Assembly: GCA_039934875.1 (NCBI GenBank)
Contig: JBDTLH010000061.1
Coordinates: forward strand, 1-7,926
Direction: 5' to 3'
DNA length: 7,926 nt
Source of the DNA: JBDTLH01 sp039934875
GTDB lineage: Bacteria > Acidobacteriota > Terriglobia > Terriglobales > Acidobacteriaceae
This document shows, piece by piece, positions 1-5,467 of the stretch (its first letter is position 1; the number at the start of each line of letters is the position of its first letter). The notes beneath the pieces were generated by a model. That model did not search any database, was not told where the DNA came from, and saw only the letters and a list, made by a program, of their open reading frames with translations. The position numbers were made by a program, and so were the translations under genes.

Positions 1-1528
1 CGTGCTCCAGCAGGGCTTCGCTATCGCGGATCCGATTGCGGGCGAGGACCTGATCGGTGACCTCCAGCGCAATGACCAGAATGCCTTCCACCTGCCCGTT
101 GGCGTCGCGGACCGGTTGATAGATGAAGTTGAAATACGCCTGGGAAGATTTGCCAGCGGCAGCCCGGTCGAGGCGGACTTCCACCTCGTAACCGTGGTGG
201 GGTGCGGCAGTGCGATAGACCTGATCGAGCAGATCGAAAAAGACCTGGCCTTCGAGTTCGGGCAACGCCTCGCGCATCGTCTTTCCCAGAACATCGGCTG
301 CGCTCTTTCGTCCCAGCAGGTGAACATACAAATCGTTGATGAAGGTAAAGCGGTGCTCCGGGCCGCTGAGCATGGCAATGGGCGCGGGTGCGTTGAGAAA
401 GAGATCGCGGATGCGGTTGCGCTCGGCTTCGGCATTGGCGAGCAAGAGCGATTCGCGCTCGAAGCTTTGGGCCTCTTTGATACCGCTAGAAATTTGATCG
501 CAGATCTGGGTATAAAAGGAGCGGTAACTGTCGTTGAGGCGCTTTCTCGGACTTACTCCGGCGAAGAGGAAGCCGATGGGAGCGTGGGTGGCGGAGCGGA
601 GGATAGGGGAGAGGATGGCCTGCTGGAGGGGGACGTTCCACGCGCCGCGAGGGAGGGAGGGAGCACAGACAGGAATGTCTGTGCCACCCAAATCAACGAG
701 GCAGGTTTCGCCGACGAGGAGTTTGGCGTAGGGGAGCCACTCAGCGCCTGGGAAATCGATTTCGGGAGGGAAGGCCGGTGGGCCGTCTCCTGTAGAAGCA
801 GTCAGGCGGGCGAGGTGGCTGGCGGGCGTCTGGCTGCCGGCTGTTCTGAGAGGCTGAGAGCCGGTCGTGCCGTCGAAGAGATAGATAGCGGCGAAGGGCA
901 GGTCATAGGAGTTGGAGGAGAGGGCGTGGGCGGCGGCGGAGCAGGCTTCCGCAATGTTGCGCGATTGCGCACCGAGGGTGGCGGCGAGATCACGCAGAGT
1001 GCGCAGGCGGCGCTCGCCGATTACTTTCTGCGTGGTCTCGGCGACCGGGGTGAATACGCCTCCGACGCCTCCGGATTCGTCGTGGATGGGGCTGTAAGAG
1101 AAGGTAAAGTAGCACTCTTCGGGATAGCCGTTGCGTTCAAGGAGGAGGAGCAGGTCGTCGGAATACGTGGCCTGGGCGCGTTCGAGGACGCCGTGGAGCA
1201 TGGGGCCGATGGTATCCCAGATTTCTGGCCAAACCTGGCGGCCGGGGCGGCCCAGGGCCCAAGGATGCTTGCCGCCGATGAGCTGTACGTAGGCATCGTT
1301 GTAGATTTTGACGAGTTCGGGGCCCCACCAGACGAGGACGGGGAAGCGGGAATGCAGGCAGATGCTGACTGAGGTTTTGAGGCTCTGGGGCCAATTTTCG
1401 ATGGGACCGAGGGGGGTTTGGGACCAATCGAGGGAGCGCATGAGGGCGCCGGTTTCTCCACCGCGGGCGAAGAGTTGGTCGGCATGGGCGGTGGGATCAA
1501 TTCGGGGGATGGTGGACAACGGCGGCAC
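1..1528 (-). CDS. PAS-GAF-PAS sensor protein, N-terminal part (probable sensor histidine kinase)
   Basis: An open minus-strand frame enters from the left edge without a stop; 509 codons are visible. From the GTG at 1528 the product starts with a short leader, then the block DWSQTPLGPIENWPQSL (about residues 34-50). From my knowledge of the family, this block often precedes the first PAS domain of bacterial PAS kinases. PAS 1 spans about 53-165 (RFPVLVWWGPELVKIYNDAY), a GAF domain about 180-345, and PAS 2 about 358-490 (APAPIAMLSGPEHRFTFIND), followed by the start of a helical connector. No membrane segment is seen, so it is probably cytoplasmic. The kinase or other output domain would lie beyond the edge. 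GTG 1528 is chosen because a stop lies 9 codons upstream and GGAAG sits about 10 nt before it; TTG 1519 and ATG 1441 are alternatives, but the latter would cut the conserved block. Ligand and output are unknown. Confidence 0.9.
   Translation of the reverse strand, partial: MPPLSTIPRIDPTAHADQLFARGGETGALMRSLDWSQTPLGPIENWPQSLKTSVSICLHSRFPVLVWWGPELVKIYNDAYVQLIGGKHPWALGRPGRQVWPEIWDTIGPMLHGVLERAQATYSDDLLLLLERNGYPEECYFTFSYSPIHDESGGVGGVFTPVAETTQKVIGERRLRTLRDLAATLGAQSRNIAEACSAAAHALSSNSYDLPFAAIYLFDGTTGSQPLRTAGSQTPASHLARLTASTGDGPPAFPPEIDFPGAEWLPYAKLLVGETCLVDLGGTDIPVCAPSLPRGAWNVPLQQAILSPILRSATHAPIGFLFAGVSPRKRLNDSYRSFYTQICDQISSGIKEAQSFERESLLLANAEAERNRIRDLFLNAPAPIAMLSGPEHRFTFINDLYVHLLGRKSAADVLGKTMREALPELEGQVFFDLLDQVYRTAAPHHGYEVEVRLDRAAAGKSSQAYFNFIYQPVRDANGQVEGILVIALEVTDQVLARNRIRDSEALLEH
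663..684. repeat. REP-like palindrome inside the sensor gene
   Basis: A perfect 9-bp inverted repeat (GCACAGACA / TGTCTGTGC) with a 4-base GGAA loop. It lies in frame inside the GAF-coding part and reads GGTDIPVCA there. It resembles the hairpin at 1794-1812 in arm pattern and loop, which suggests a dispersed palindrome family. Confidence 0.6.
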
Positions 1529-1624
1529 GGCTCTTCGACTTCCAAAGAGATTCTATATCACGCATTGTGCATAAGGGGCGGGGCGCTGGGGCTTGAACGG
1601 TGGTGAAGAGGAAGAGCGAATGGC

Positions 1625-1654
1625 CGCCGATTTACGCCGAATAACGCCGATAAG
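1625..1654. repeat. Three tandem decamers starting CGCCGA
   Basis: Three consecutive 10-base units, CGCCGATTTA, CGCCGAATAA and CGCCGATAAG, share the first six bases and an AT-rich tail. Function is not evident. Confidence 0.6.
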
Positions 1655-1773
1655 AGCGGAGAAAGTTGAGAGTGCGGAATCATGCTGGACGGCGCGGGTG
1701 ACCACAGTGACCAGCAAATGAACAAAAGCCTGGCCGAAGGCTGGAGTTTCGGGATGATCCTCGCTGCAGCGCG

Positions 1774-1812
1774 GGCGGGGACGACCGCCAGACCACCGGC
1801 AGGATGCCGGTG
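1774..1812. repeat. Tandem hairpins, REP/BIME-like
   Basis: Two neighbouring stem-loops: GGCGG / CCGCC (1774-1778 with 1785-1789), then CACCGGCA / TGCCGGTG (1794-1801 with 1805-1812) around a GGA loop. The second has the form CACNGNCA-GGA-TGNCNGTG, matching the palindrome at 663-684. No T-run follows, so a terminator is less likely than a dispersed palindromic repeat. Confidence 0.55.
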
Positions 1813-1919
1813 CCCCGGCGCGCATCTAAGAGCGAGGGCCTGGAAGAAATTTGAGGGTGGGCTGGTGGAGGAAATTTGGGTGTGGGATGCGGGAGATGTT
1901 ACTAATTAGGAGTAGCTTT

Positions 1920-1938
1920 GTTAAGCCACTTGCTTAAC
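1920..1938. promoter_or_regulatory. Inverted repeat over the -35 region, possible operator
   Basis: GTTAAGC and GCTTAAC form a perfect 7-bp inverted repeat separated by 5 bases. It covers the -35 hexamer of the TPR gene promoter, the expected place for a dimeric repressor or activator site. The regulator is unknown. Confidence 0.45.
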
Positions 1939-1958
1939 GGCAGAGACATTCTTATAAT
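1930..1958 (+). promoter_or_regulatory. Sigma70-type promoter of the TPR gene
   Basis: TTGCTT (1930-1935), a 17-base spacer and a consensus TATAAT (1953-1958). Transcription would start near 1965, leaving a leader of about 70 bases before the ATG at 2034. Confidence 0.7.
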
Positions 1959-2033
1959 CCGGTGCTTGCCCCCGGGCGCAGATTTTTTGAAATCGATAAA
2001 TACAGAGAGTTCCGAAAGAAGGAGCGAGTCAAG

Positions 2034-3404
2034 ATGAAGAAGTTGTACGCCATATCGCTGCTGGCGGCCATGACGATGACCTTAGCGGGAGCCAGTACGG
2101 CGCTCGTTGCGCAAACCACAGAGACCGCCGGCGCTGCCGGCCAACCGAATCAGGTAGTGATCAAAGACCAGGCTGAGTATCAGGCATACACGAAAGCCGT
2201 GGGGATGACGGACCCGGCGCAGGAGGCGCAGGCATTGGAGGCCTTTTTGCAACAGTATCCCAATACTGTGGTGAAGAAGGAGGCGCTGGAGACGCTGCTG
2301 TCGGCGTATCAGAAGTCGCAGAACTCGGCGAAGCTGCTGGAGACGGCGCAGAGGATATTGGAGACTGATCCTAACAATGTGCAGTCAACGCTGGTGGTGG
2401 CTTATTTGAAGACCACGCAGGCGCAACAGGCGGCGGCGCAGGGGACGGGACAGAACCAGCAAGCGGTGGTCCAGGACTATGCGGACGCGGCGGCGGCGGC
2501 GCAGAAGGCGTTGGCGCTGCTGCCCAGCCTGCCCAAGCCGGCGGGCGCGGACGAGGCGGCGTTCCAGAAGCAGAAGGACCAGATCGCGGCGGCGATGAAC
2601 GGGACCATCGGCTTCTCCAACTATATCAAGCAGGATTATGCGGCGGCGGTGCCGAACCTGTTCAAGGCGGTGCAGTTGAATCCGCAGGACTACGCGAACA
2701 TGGAGTATCTGGGGCAGTCGATGGCGAAGCCCAATACGCGGGAGAAGATGTTCAGCGATCCTACGGCGAAGATGGACCTGCTTGCAGGAGTGTTCTGGCT
2801 GTCGAAGGCAGTGTCGATCGCCCCGGCGGCGGCGAAGGACCAGTTCACCAGCGTGGCGAAGTATTACTACAATCGCTACCACGGATCGCAAGAGGGATTT
2901 GACCAGGCGTTGCAACAGTCGGCGACCATGAATGAGCCGACGCCGGACTTCAAAATCACTCCGGTTCCGTCTCCGCAGGAGCAGGCGACGCAGGTTCTGG
3001 CGAGCACTCCTCCGGAAGACATTCTGCCTAAGCTGGGCTTCGATACCTGGGCGTCGATTCTGACGGTGGCGTCGCCGGCGGACCAGGAGAAGGTGTGGAA
3101 TGCCACCAAGGGCAAGCCGCTCGATTTATCGGGAGTGGTGGTGGGCGCAACCAACGAGCAGATCCAACTGGCGGTGTCGGATGCGGCGCAGACCGACAAG
3201 CGGGCGGACGTGATCTTGCAGTTGAAGACGCCGATGACGACGCCTCCGGCGGTGGGGACTGCCGATTATGAGGTGGTGGGCACGGCGGACAGCTACGTGA
3301 CGACGCCGAAGTTCGCGCTGACGTTGAGCAATGGGGAGGCGAAGAAGAAGGCCCCGGTGAAGAAGGCGCCAGTGCGGCGGCCAGTGCGGCGGCATCCGCG
3401 GTAA
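2034..3404 (+). CDS. Exported tetratricopeptide-repeat protein
   Basis: 456 residues. ATG 2034 is preferred over the upstream in-frame GTG at 1962 because AAGGAG lies 9 nt before it, a typical signal peptide follows (two lysines, a hydrophobic stretch to about residue 22, likely cleavage near 23-26), and 1962 would fall at the predicted transcription start. Helical TPR-like segments lie at about 65-125 (AFLQQYPN, AQRILETDPNN) and 187-225 (YAAAVPNLFKAVQLNP), separated by a Gln/Ala-rich stretch at 128-160. The C-terminal part (about 360-430, GKPLDLSGVVVGATNEQIQL) is beta-rich and may be an OB-like fold (inference). The protein ends in a Lys/Arg/Pro-rich basic tail. It probably acts in the periplasm or at the envelope as a scaffold; the partner is unknown. 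It may be co-transcribed with the prepilin peptidase 121 bases downstream. Confidence 0.9.
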   Translation: MKKLYAISLLAAMTMTLAGASTALVAQTTETAGAAGQPNQVVIKDQAEYQAYTKAVGMTDPAQEAQALEAFLQQYPNTVVKKEALETLLSAYQKSQNSAKLLETAQRILETDPNNVQSTLVVAYLKTTQAQQAAAQGTGQNQQAVVQDYADAAAAAQKALALLPSLPKPAGADEAAFQKQKDQIAAAMNGTIGFSNYIKQDYAAAVPNLFKAVQLNPQDYANMEYLGQSMAKPNTREKMFSDPTAKMDLLAGVFWLSKAVSIAPAAAKDQFTSVAKYYYNRYHGSQEGFDQALQQSATMNEPTPDFKITPVPSPQEQATQVLASTPPEDILPKLGFDTWASILTVASPADQEKVWNATKGKPLDLSGVVVGATNEQIQLAVSDAAQTDKRADVILQLKTPMTTPPAVGTADYEVVGTADSYVTTPKFALTLSNGEAKKKAPVKKAPVRRPVRRHPR

Positions 3405-3414
3405 GCAGAAGAGC

Positions 3415-3435
3415 AGTTGTTAGTTGCTAGTTAAA
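3415..3435. repeat. Heptamer repeat AGTTNNN, three units
   Basis: AGTTGTT, AGTTGCT and AGTTAAA lie head to tail just after the TPR gene stop, followed by GGGCGGG. The same kind of array occurs at 4414-4441 and 5263-5279. Confidence 0.6.
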
Positions 3436-3442
3436 GGGCGGG

Positions 3443-3473
3443 AGTCAGATTTCTGGCTTCTGCCCTTCTGACT
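3443..3473 (+). terminator. Weak stem-loop between TPR and prepilin peptidase genes
   Basis: AGTCAGA pairs with TCTGACT over a 17-base loop. A competing pair, AAGGGC (3433-3438) with GCCCTT (3462-3467), overlaps it. There is no T-run, so this is at best a weak or conditional terminator. Confidence 0.25.
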
Positions 3474-3525
3474 TGTGGCGGCTTGCTGCTAATCTGCTGA
3501 GGTGTTTGCAGCGCTTGCAATATTG

Positions 3526-4428
3526 ATGTCGGGCTGGGGATATCCGCTGGCGCTGTTTGGGCTGGGGTTGGTGTTTGGCAGTTTTTTGAATGTGTGTATT
3601 TATCGTCTGCCGCTGGGGCGGTCGGTGGTGGCGCCAGGATCGGCGTGTCCGGAATGCGGGAAGGCGATTCGCGCCTATGACAATATTCCGGTGCTCAGTT
3701 GGCTGGCGCTTCGAGGGCGGTGCCGGGATTGTGGAGCCGGGATTGCAGCGCGCTATCCGGCGGTAGAGCTGATGACGGGCCTGTTGTTCCTGGCGTGCGC
3801 GCTGCATTTTTCGTCGTCATCTTCCGGGGCGTGGGCGGCGGCGAAGTATTGCGTGCTGTGCTTTCTGTTGCTGGGGCTGATTTTCACTGATCTTGAGCAT
3901 CTGACATTGCCGGACGAGATGACCTGGAGCGGGATTGCTCTGGGCCTGCTGTTCAGTTCGGTGGTGTGGGTGCCGGGGGTTCCGGGATGGTTGTTGTTGC
4001 CGCAGGAGAGGTGGGAGGTCCGCGTGGTGTCACTGCTGCACGCGGTGATTGGCGCAGCCGTGGGAGCGGGCGTGGTCTATGTGATCGGCGAGATCTATCG
4101 CCGGGCGCGGGGAGCGGAGGGCATCGGTCTGGGCGATGTGAAGCTGATGGGCATGATCGGCGCGTTTCTGGGCATGCGGCTGGCGCTGTTCACGCTGTTT
4201 CTCGGGTCGGCAATCGGAGCGGCGGTGGGTATTGCGATGATGGTGACGGTGTTCTTGCGGCGACAGCGGCGTTACCGATCCAACGGGAGAGCGTGGCGAA
4301 GCGTGCGCGCGGCGGGGGCGCACTTCCCGGTACCGTTTGGATCGTTTCTGGGTATAGCAGGATTGGTCGCGGTGTTCTGGGGGGAGCGGGTGCTGGGGTG
4401 GTATTGGGGGGCGGTTTCGGGTTTCTAG
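3526..4428 (+). CDS. pilD: Prepilin peptidase / N-methyltransferase, A24 family (PilD/GspO type)
   Basis: Bifunctional inner-membrane enzyme that cleaves the leader of type IV pilin or type II secretion pseudopilin precursors and methylates the new N terminus. Numbered from ATG 3526 (300 residues), the N-terminal hydrophobic segment contains GSFLNVCIYRLP (18-29). Two zinc-type CxxC pairs follow (C41/C44 and C66/C69), as in full-length bifunctional enzymes. The catalytic aspartates are D122 (FTDLEHLTLPD) and D204 in the GLGDVKLMG motif. Several hydrophobic segments follow. The start is uncertain: neither ATG 3526 nor the in-frame GTG 3502 has a well-placed ribosome binding site, and ATG better fits the usual short N terminus. 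The last codons and the TAG stop lie inside a heptamer repeat. No pilin genes are nearby, so it may serve substrates encoded elsewhere. Confidence 0.93.
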   Translation: MSGWGYPLALFGLGLVFGSFLNVCIYRLPLGRSVVAPGSACPECGKAIRAYDNIPVLSWLALRGRCRDCGAGIAARYPAVELMTGLLFLACALHFSSSSSGAWAAAKYCVLCFLLLGLIFTDLEHLTLPDEMTWSGIALGLLFSSVVWVPGVPGWLLLPQERWEVRVVSLLHAVIGAAVGAGVVYVIGEIYRRARGAEGIGLGDVKLMGMIGAFLGMRLALFTLFLGSAIGAAVGIAMMVTVFLRRQRRYRSNGRAWRSVRAAGAHFPVPFGSFLGIAGLVAVFWGERVLGWYWGAVSGF

Positions 4429-4441
4429 TTTCTAGTTTCAA
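4414..4441. repeat. Heptamer repeat GTTTCNN, four units
   Basis: GTTTCGG, GTTTCTA, GTTTCTA and GTTTCAA lie head to tail. The second unit supplies the TAG stop of the prepilin peptidase. On the minus strand the array marks where similarity in the truncated toxin gene ends. Seventeen bases (4427-4443) recur at 5263-5279 with one mismatch. Confidence 0.75.
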
Positions 4442-4453
4442 GGGCAAGGGGGG

Positions 4454-4573
4454 CCGGACCGCTTCATACAGTTTCCGCATGGTGGACGGCTGGTATTGGG
4501 GATGGCGTTTTTTGAGGTAGTCACTGATGTGCGTCAAGTCCGCCGCGGCGGCGGGAGTCCATTGGATACGCAC
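4454..4573 (-). pseudogene. RelE/ParE-type toxin gene, 3' truncated
   Basis: A GTG start at 4573 lies two bases after the antitoxin stop, the coupled arrangement usual for type II toxin-antitoxin pairs. The first 40 codons (MRIQWTPAAAADLTHISDYL, then MRKLYEAVR) look like the N-terminal helices of a ParE/RelE-superfamily toxin, which normally has about 90-100 residues. After R40 similarity stops. The frame stays open antisense to the prepilin peptidase down to 4190, but that part is proline-rich and shadow-like. The C-terminal beta-sheet and its functional residues are missing, so the product should not be a working toxin. Truncation lies beside the GTTTCNN heptamer array. The family call is by recognition and was not searched. 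Confidence 0.7.
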
Positions 4574-4575
4574 GC

Positions 4576-4800
4576 TTATGAACGCAACATCTGTTCCAGG
4601 CGAGCATCCATTTCTGCTTCTTCGATGAATTCACCGCAGTCAGCTTGTGCGACGCCCTCGCGTACGGCGGCACGGAAGCGCGCATCTTCTTTGAGCAGAC
4701 CCAACGCGGCATTCTTTACTAACCACTCGGCGTGGGTGCCTGCGTTCGCGGCAATTTGCGATAGCTGGTCCTCCTGCTCGGGAGTGAAATGTACTTCCAT
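4576..4800 (-). CDS. Antitoxin of a ParE-type toxin-antitoxin module (toxin truncated)
   Basis: 74 residues starting MEVHFTPEQEDQLSQIAANA and ending EEAEMDARLEQMLRS. Acidic and almost wholly helical, it resembles short antitoxins placed directly upstream of ParE-like toxins. It would normally bind and neutralise the toxin and may repress its own promoter. ATG 4800 is preferred over the in-frame ATG at 4947, because the extra N terminus looks non-coding and the decayed second copy (5274-5397) keeps similarity only from about this start and its immediate upstream bases. There is no Shine-Dalgarno sequence; the promoter-like element ending six bases upstream would give a leaderless mRNA. The gene looks intact although its toxin is not, so it is either a solitary antitoxin or pairs with a related toxin elsewhere. 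Confidence 0.75.
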   Translation of the reverse strand: MEVHFTPEQEDQLSQIAANAGTHAEWLVKNAALGLLKEDARFRAAVREGVAQADCGEFIEEAEMDARLEQMLRS

Positions 4801-4806
4801 TGTTTT

Positions 4807-4835
4807 AGGGTAAGAGAAAATCAAGGTCGAAGCAA
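4807..4835 (-). promoter_or_regulatory. Possible leaderless promoter of the antitoxin gene
   Basis: Reading on the minus strand, TTGCTT (4830-4835), a 17-base spacer and TACCCT (4807-4812) fit a weak sigma70-type promoter. The -10-like box ends six bases before ATG 4800, so transcription would begin at or next to the start codon, consistent with the missing Shine-Dalgarno. In the decayed copy the box reads CACCCT. Confidence 0.4.
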
Positions 4836-4995
4836 CACTCTTTTCGGGCAACGGCCGAGCGCTACTGCGGATTTCGCGGCGGGATTGCGATTCGACAACG
4901 GCTTGAACTTGGCTTGACAATAATTTCCCAAACGTCCAAACTGACATCTAACAGATTGCGCGATGGACTGCATCCACCGCGCATCGGTGTGGGGC

Positions 4996-5103
4996 CTACT
5001 TCAGCAGTAACAGCAGTCCCACGATGACCAAAACAGCAGCCGTGAAAACTAGCCTACGATCAACTAGGACCACGATCTGCCACAAGGATTTCTCTTGGTG
5101 CAT
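4996..5103 (-). CDS. Small single-helix membrane peptide (35 aa)
   Basis: ATG CAC at 5103 is preceded by AAAGGAGG (5110-5117) with a 6-base spacer, close to an ideal ribosome binding site. The 35 codons give MHQEKSLWQIVVLVDRR, then an uninterrupted hydrophobic stretch from about residue 18 to 34, and a final lysine before TAG. It therefore looks like a tiny inner-membrane peptide with one helix and a partly amphipathic, charged N-terminal section. I do not recognise a family. Its setting is suggestive: a long leader with three perfect stem-loops lies upstream, and remnants of toxin-antitoxin genes flank it on the same strand. A type I toxin-like peptide or a small membrane-protein regulator is possible, but neither is shown. 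The gene is short enough to be missed by standard annotation. Confidence 0.55.
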   Translation of the reverse strand: MHQEKSLWQIVVLVDRRLVFTAAVLVIVGLLLLLK

Positions 5104-5126
5104 GATCAGCCTCCTTTGATTGAGTT

Positions 5127-5190
5127 CGGCCCGGTGCCTGCCGGGCCGATTGTCTTCCTACTTCCGAAGACAACGTCGTGCGCCCGCACG
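5127..5190 (-). promoter_or_regulatory. Structured leader: three consecutive stem-loops upstream of the small peptide gene
   Basis: Three perfect inverted repeats lie within 64 bases: CGTGCG / CGCACG (5177-5190, tight loop), TTGTCTTC / GAAGACAA (5150-5157 with 5166-5173, 8-base loop) and CGGCCCGG / CCGGGCCG (5127-5134 with 5141-5148, 6-base loop). The last ends nine bases before the ribosome binding site on the minus strand. A TACAAT box (5228-5233, minus strand) could start this leader about 115 bases before the ATG, although no good -35 is visible. It could be a cis-acting regulator, a small RNA or a transcript-stabilising leader. Confidence 0.5.
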
Positions 5191-5262
5191 CCGCCGCGCA
5201 ATGCAGCTCTCTCAGGAGACGATTTCGATTGTACTCTGATTTCAGCTATTTCTATCTGCGCC

Positions 5263-5279
5263 AGTTTCGAGTTTCAAGG
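5263..5279. repeat. Second copy of the 17-bp AGTTTC repeat
   Basis: Matches 4427-4443 at 16 of 17 positions (two GTTTCNN heptamers followed by GG). It ends the open frame of the decayed antitoxin copy, just as the other copy adjoins the truncated toxin. Confidence 0.65.
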
Positions 5280-5397
5280 CGGGAACGGCAGCGGATTGGC
5301 GGATATATTCTTGAGCAGTTATTCGGCGCCAGTTCCGGCGTTCGCGGCAATTCGCGAAAGCTGATCTTCCTGTTCGGGAGTCAAGTGGCACGTTGAT
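5274..5397 (-). pseudogene. Decayed second antitoxin copy
   Basis: On the minus strand this stretch parallels the intact antitoxin at 4576-4800. It has the same upstream bases (TTTTCTC, then ACCCTAAAACAAT), then sequence reading, after correcting one inserted base, VHLTPEQEDQLSRIAANAGT against VHFTPEQEDQLSQIAANAGT. The start codon has become ATC (5397-5395), one extra base lies among the first codons, and a TAA (5319-5321) sits at the codon aligned with W26 of the intact copy. After a few more similar residues (LLKN) it diverges and ends at the AGTTTC repeat. It cannot make an antitoxin. It is probably a diverged paralogue or an old duplicate of the same module. Confidence 0.75.
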
Positions 5398-5467
5398 TGT
5401 TTTAGGGTGAGAGAAAAGCGAGCTTGATCAGGATGTGGAGCAGAATTGTGTCAGTCCAACTCTCACA

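Larger units (their letters stand above)
1529..2033. other. Intergenic region between divergent sensor and TPR genes
   Basis: No convincing gene is seen in these 505 bases. They hold a decamer repeat (1625-1654), two adjacent hairpins (1774-1812), an imperfect direct repeat of GAAATTTG followed by G/T-rich sequence (around 1846-1885), and the promoter of the TPR gene. The frames open here (1682-1909 plus, 1553-1825 minus) lack a ribosome binding site and a recognisable protein, and they run through the repeats. Confidence 0.6.

Noticed and set aside
2..1372. Long plus-strand open frame (456 codons)
   Set aside because: It is antisense to the PAS-GAF-PAS gene, whose translation shows clear domain motifs. 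The plus-strand product is Gly/Glu/Ala-rich without motifs and lacks a ribosome binding site; long antisense frames are common in GC-rich coding DNA.
1553..1909. Short frames on both strands in the intergenic region (90 and 75 codons)
   Set aside because: They run through the decamer and hairpin repeats, lack Shine-Dalgarno sequences and give Arg/Ala/Pro-rich products of no recognisable type.
2385..2915. Minus-strand frame of 176 codons under the TPR gene
   Set aside because: The product is an Arg/Leu/His-rich shadow typical of the reverse strand of Ala/Gln-rich coding sequence.
4190..4453. Continuation of the toxin frame antisense to pilD, which would make a 127-aa fusion
   Set aside because: Beyond residue 40 the sequence is Pro/Arg/Thr-rich and mirrors the pilD codons; it is open by chance.
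4801..4947. N-terminally extended antitoxin start at 4947
   Set aside because: The extra 49 residues look non-coding, and similarity with the second copy begins near ATG 4800.
4821..4973. 50-codon minus-strand frame upstream of the antitoxin
   Set aside because: No ribosome binding site, no membrane segment or motif, and it overlaps the promoter-like element.
5127..5148. GC-rich hairpin as a terminator on the plus strand
   Set aside because: No plus-strand gene ends before it and no T-run follows; its place just before the minus-strand ribosome binding site fits a leader element better.
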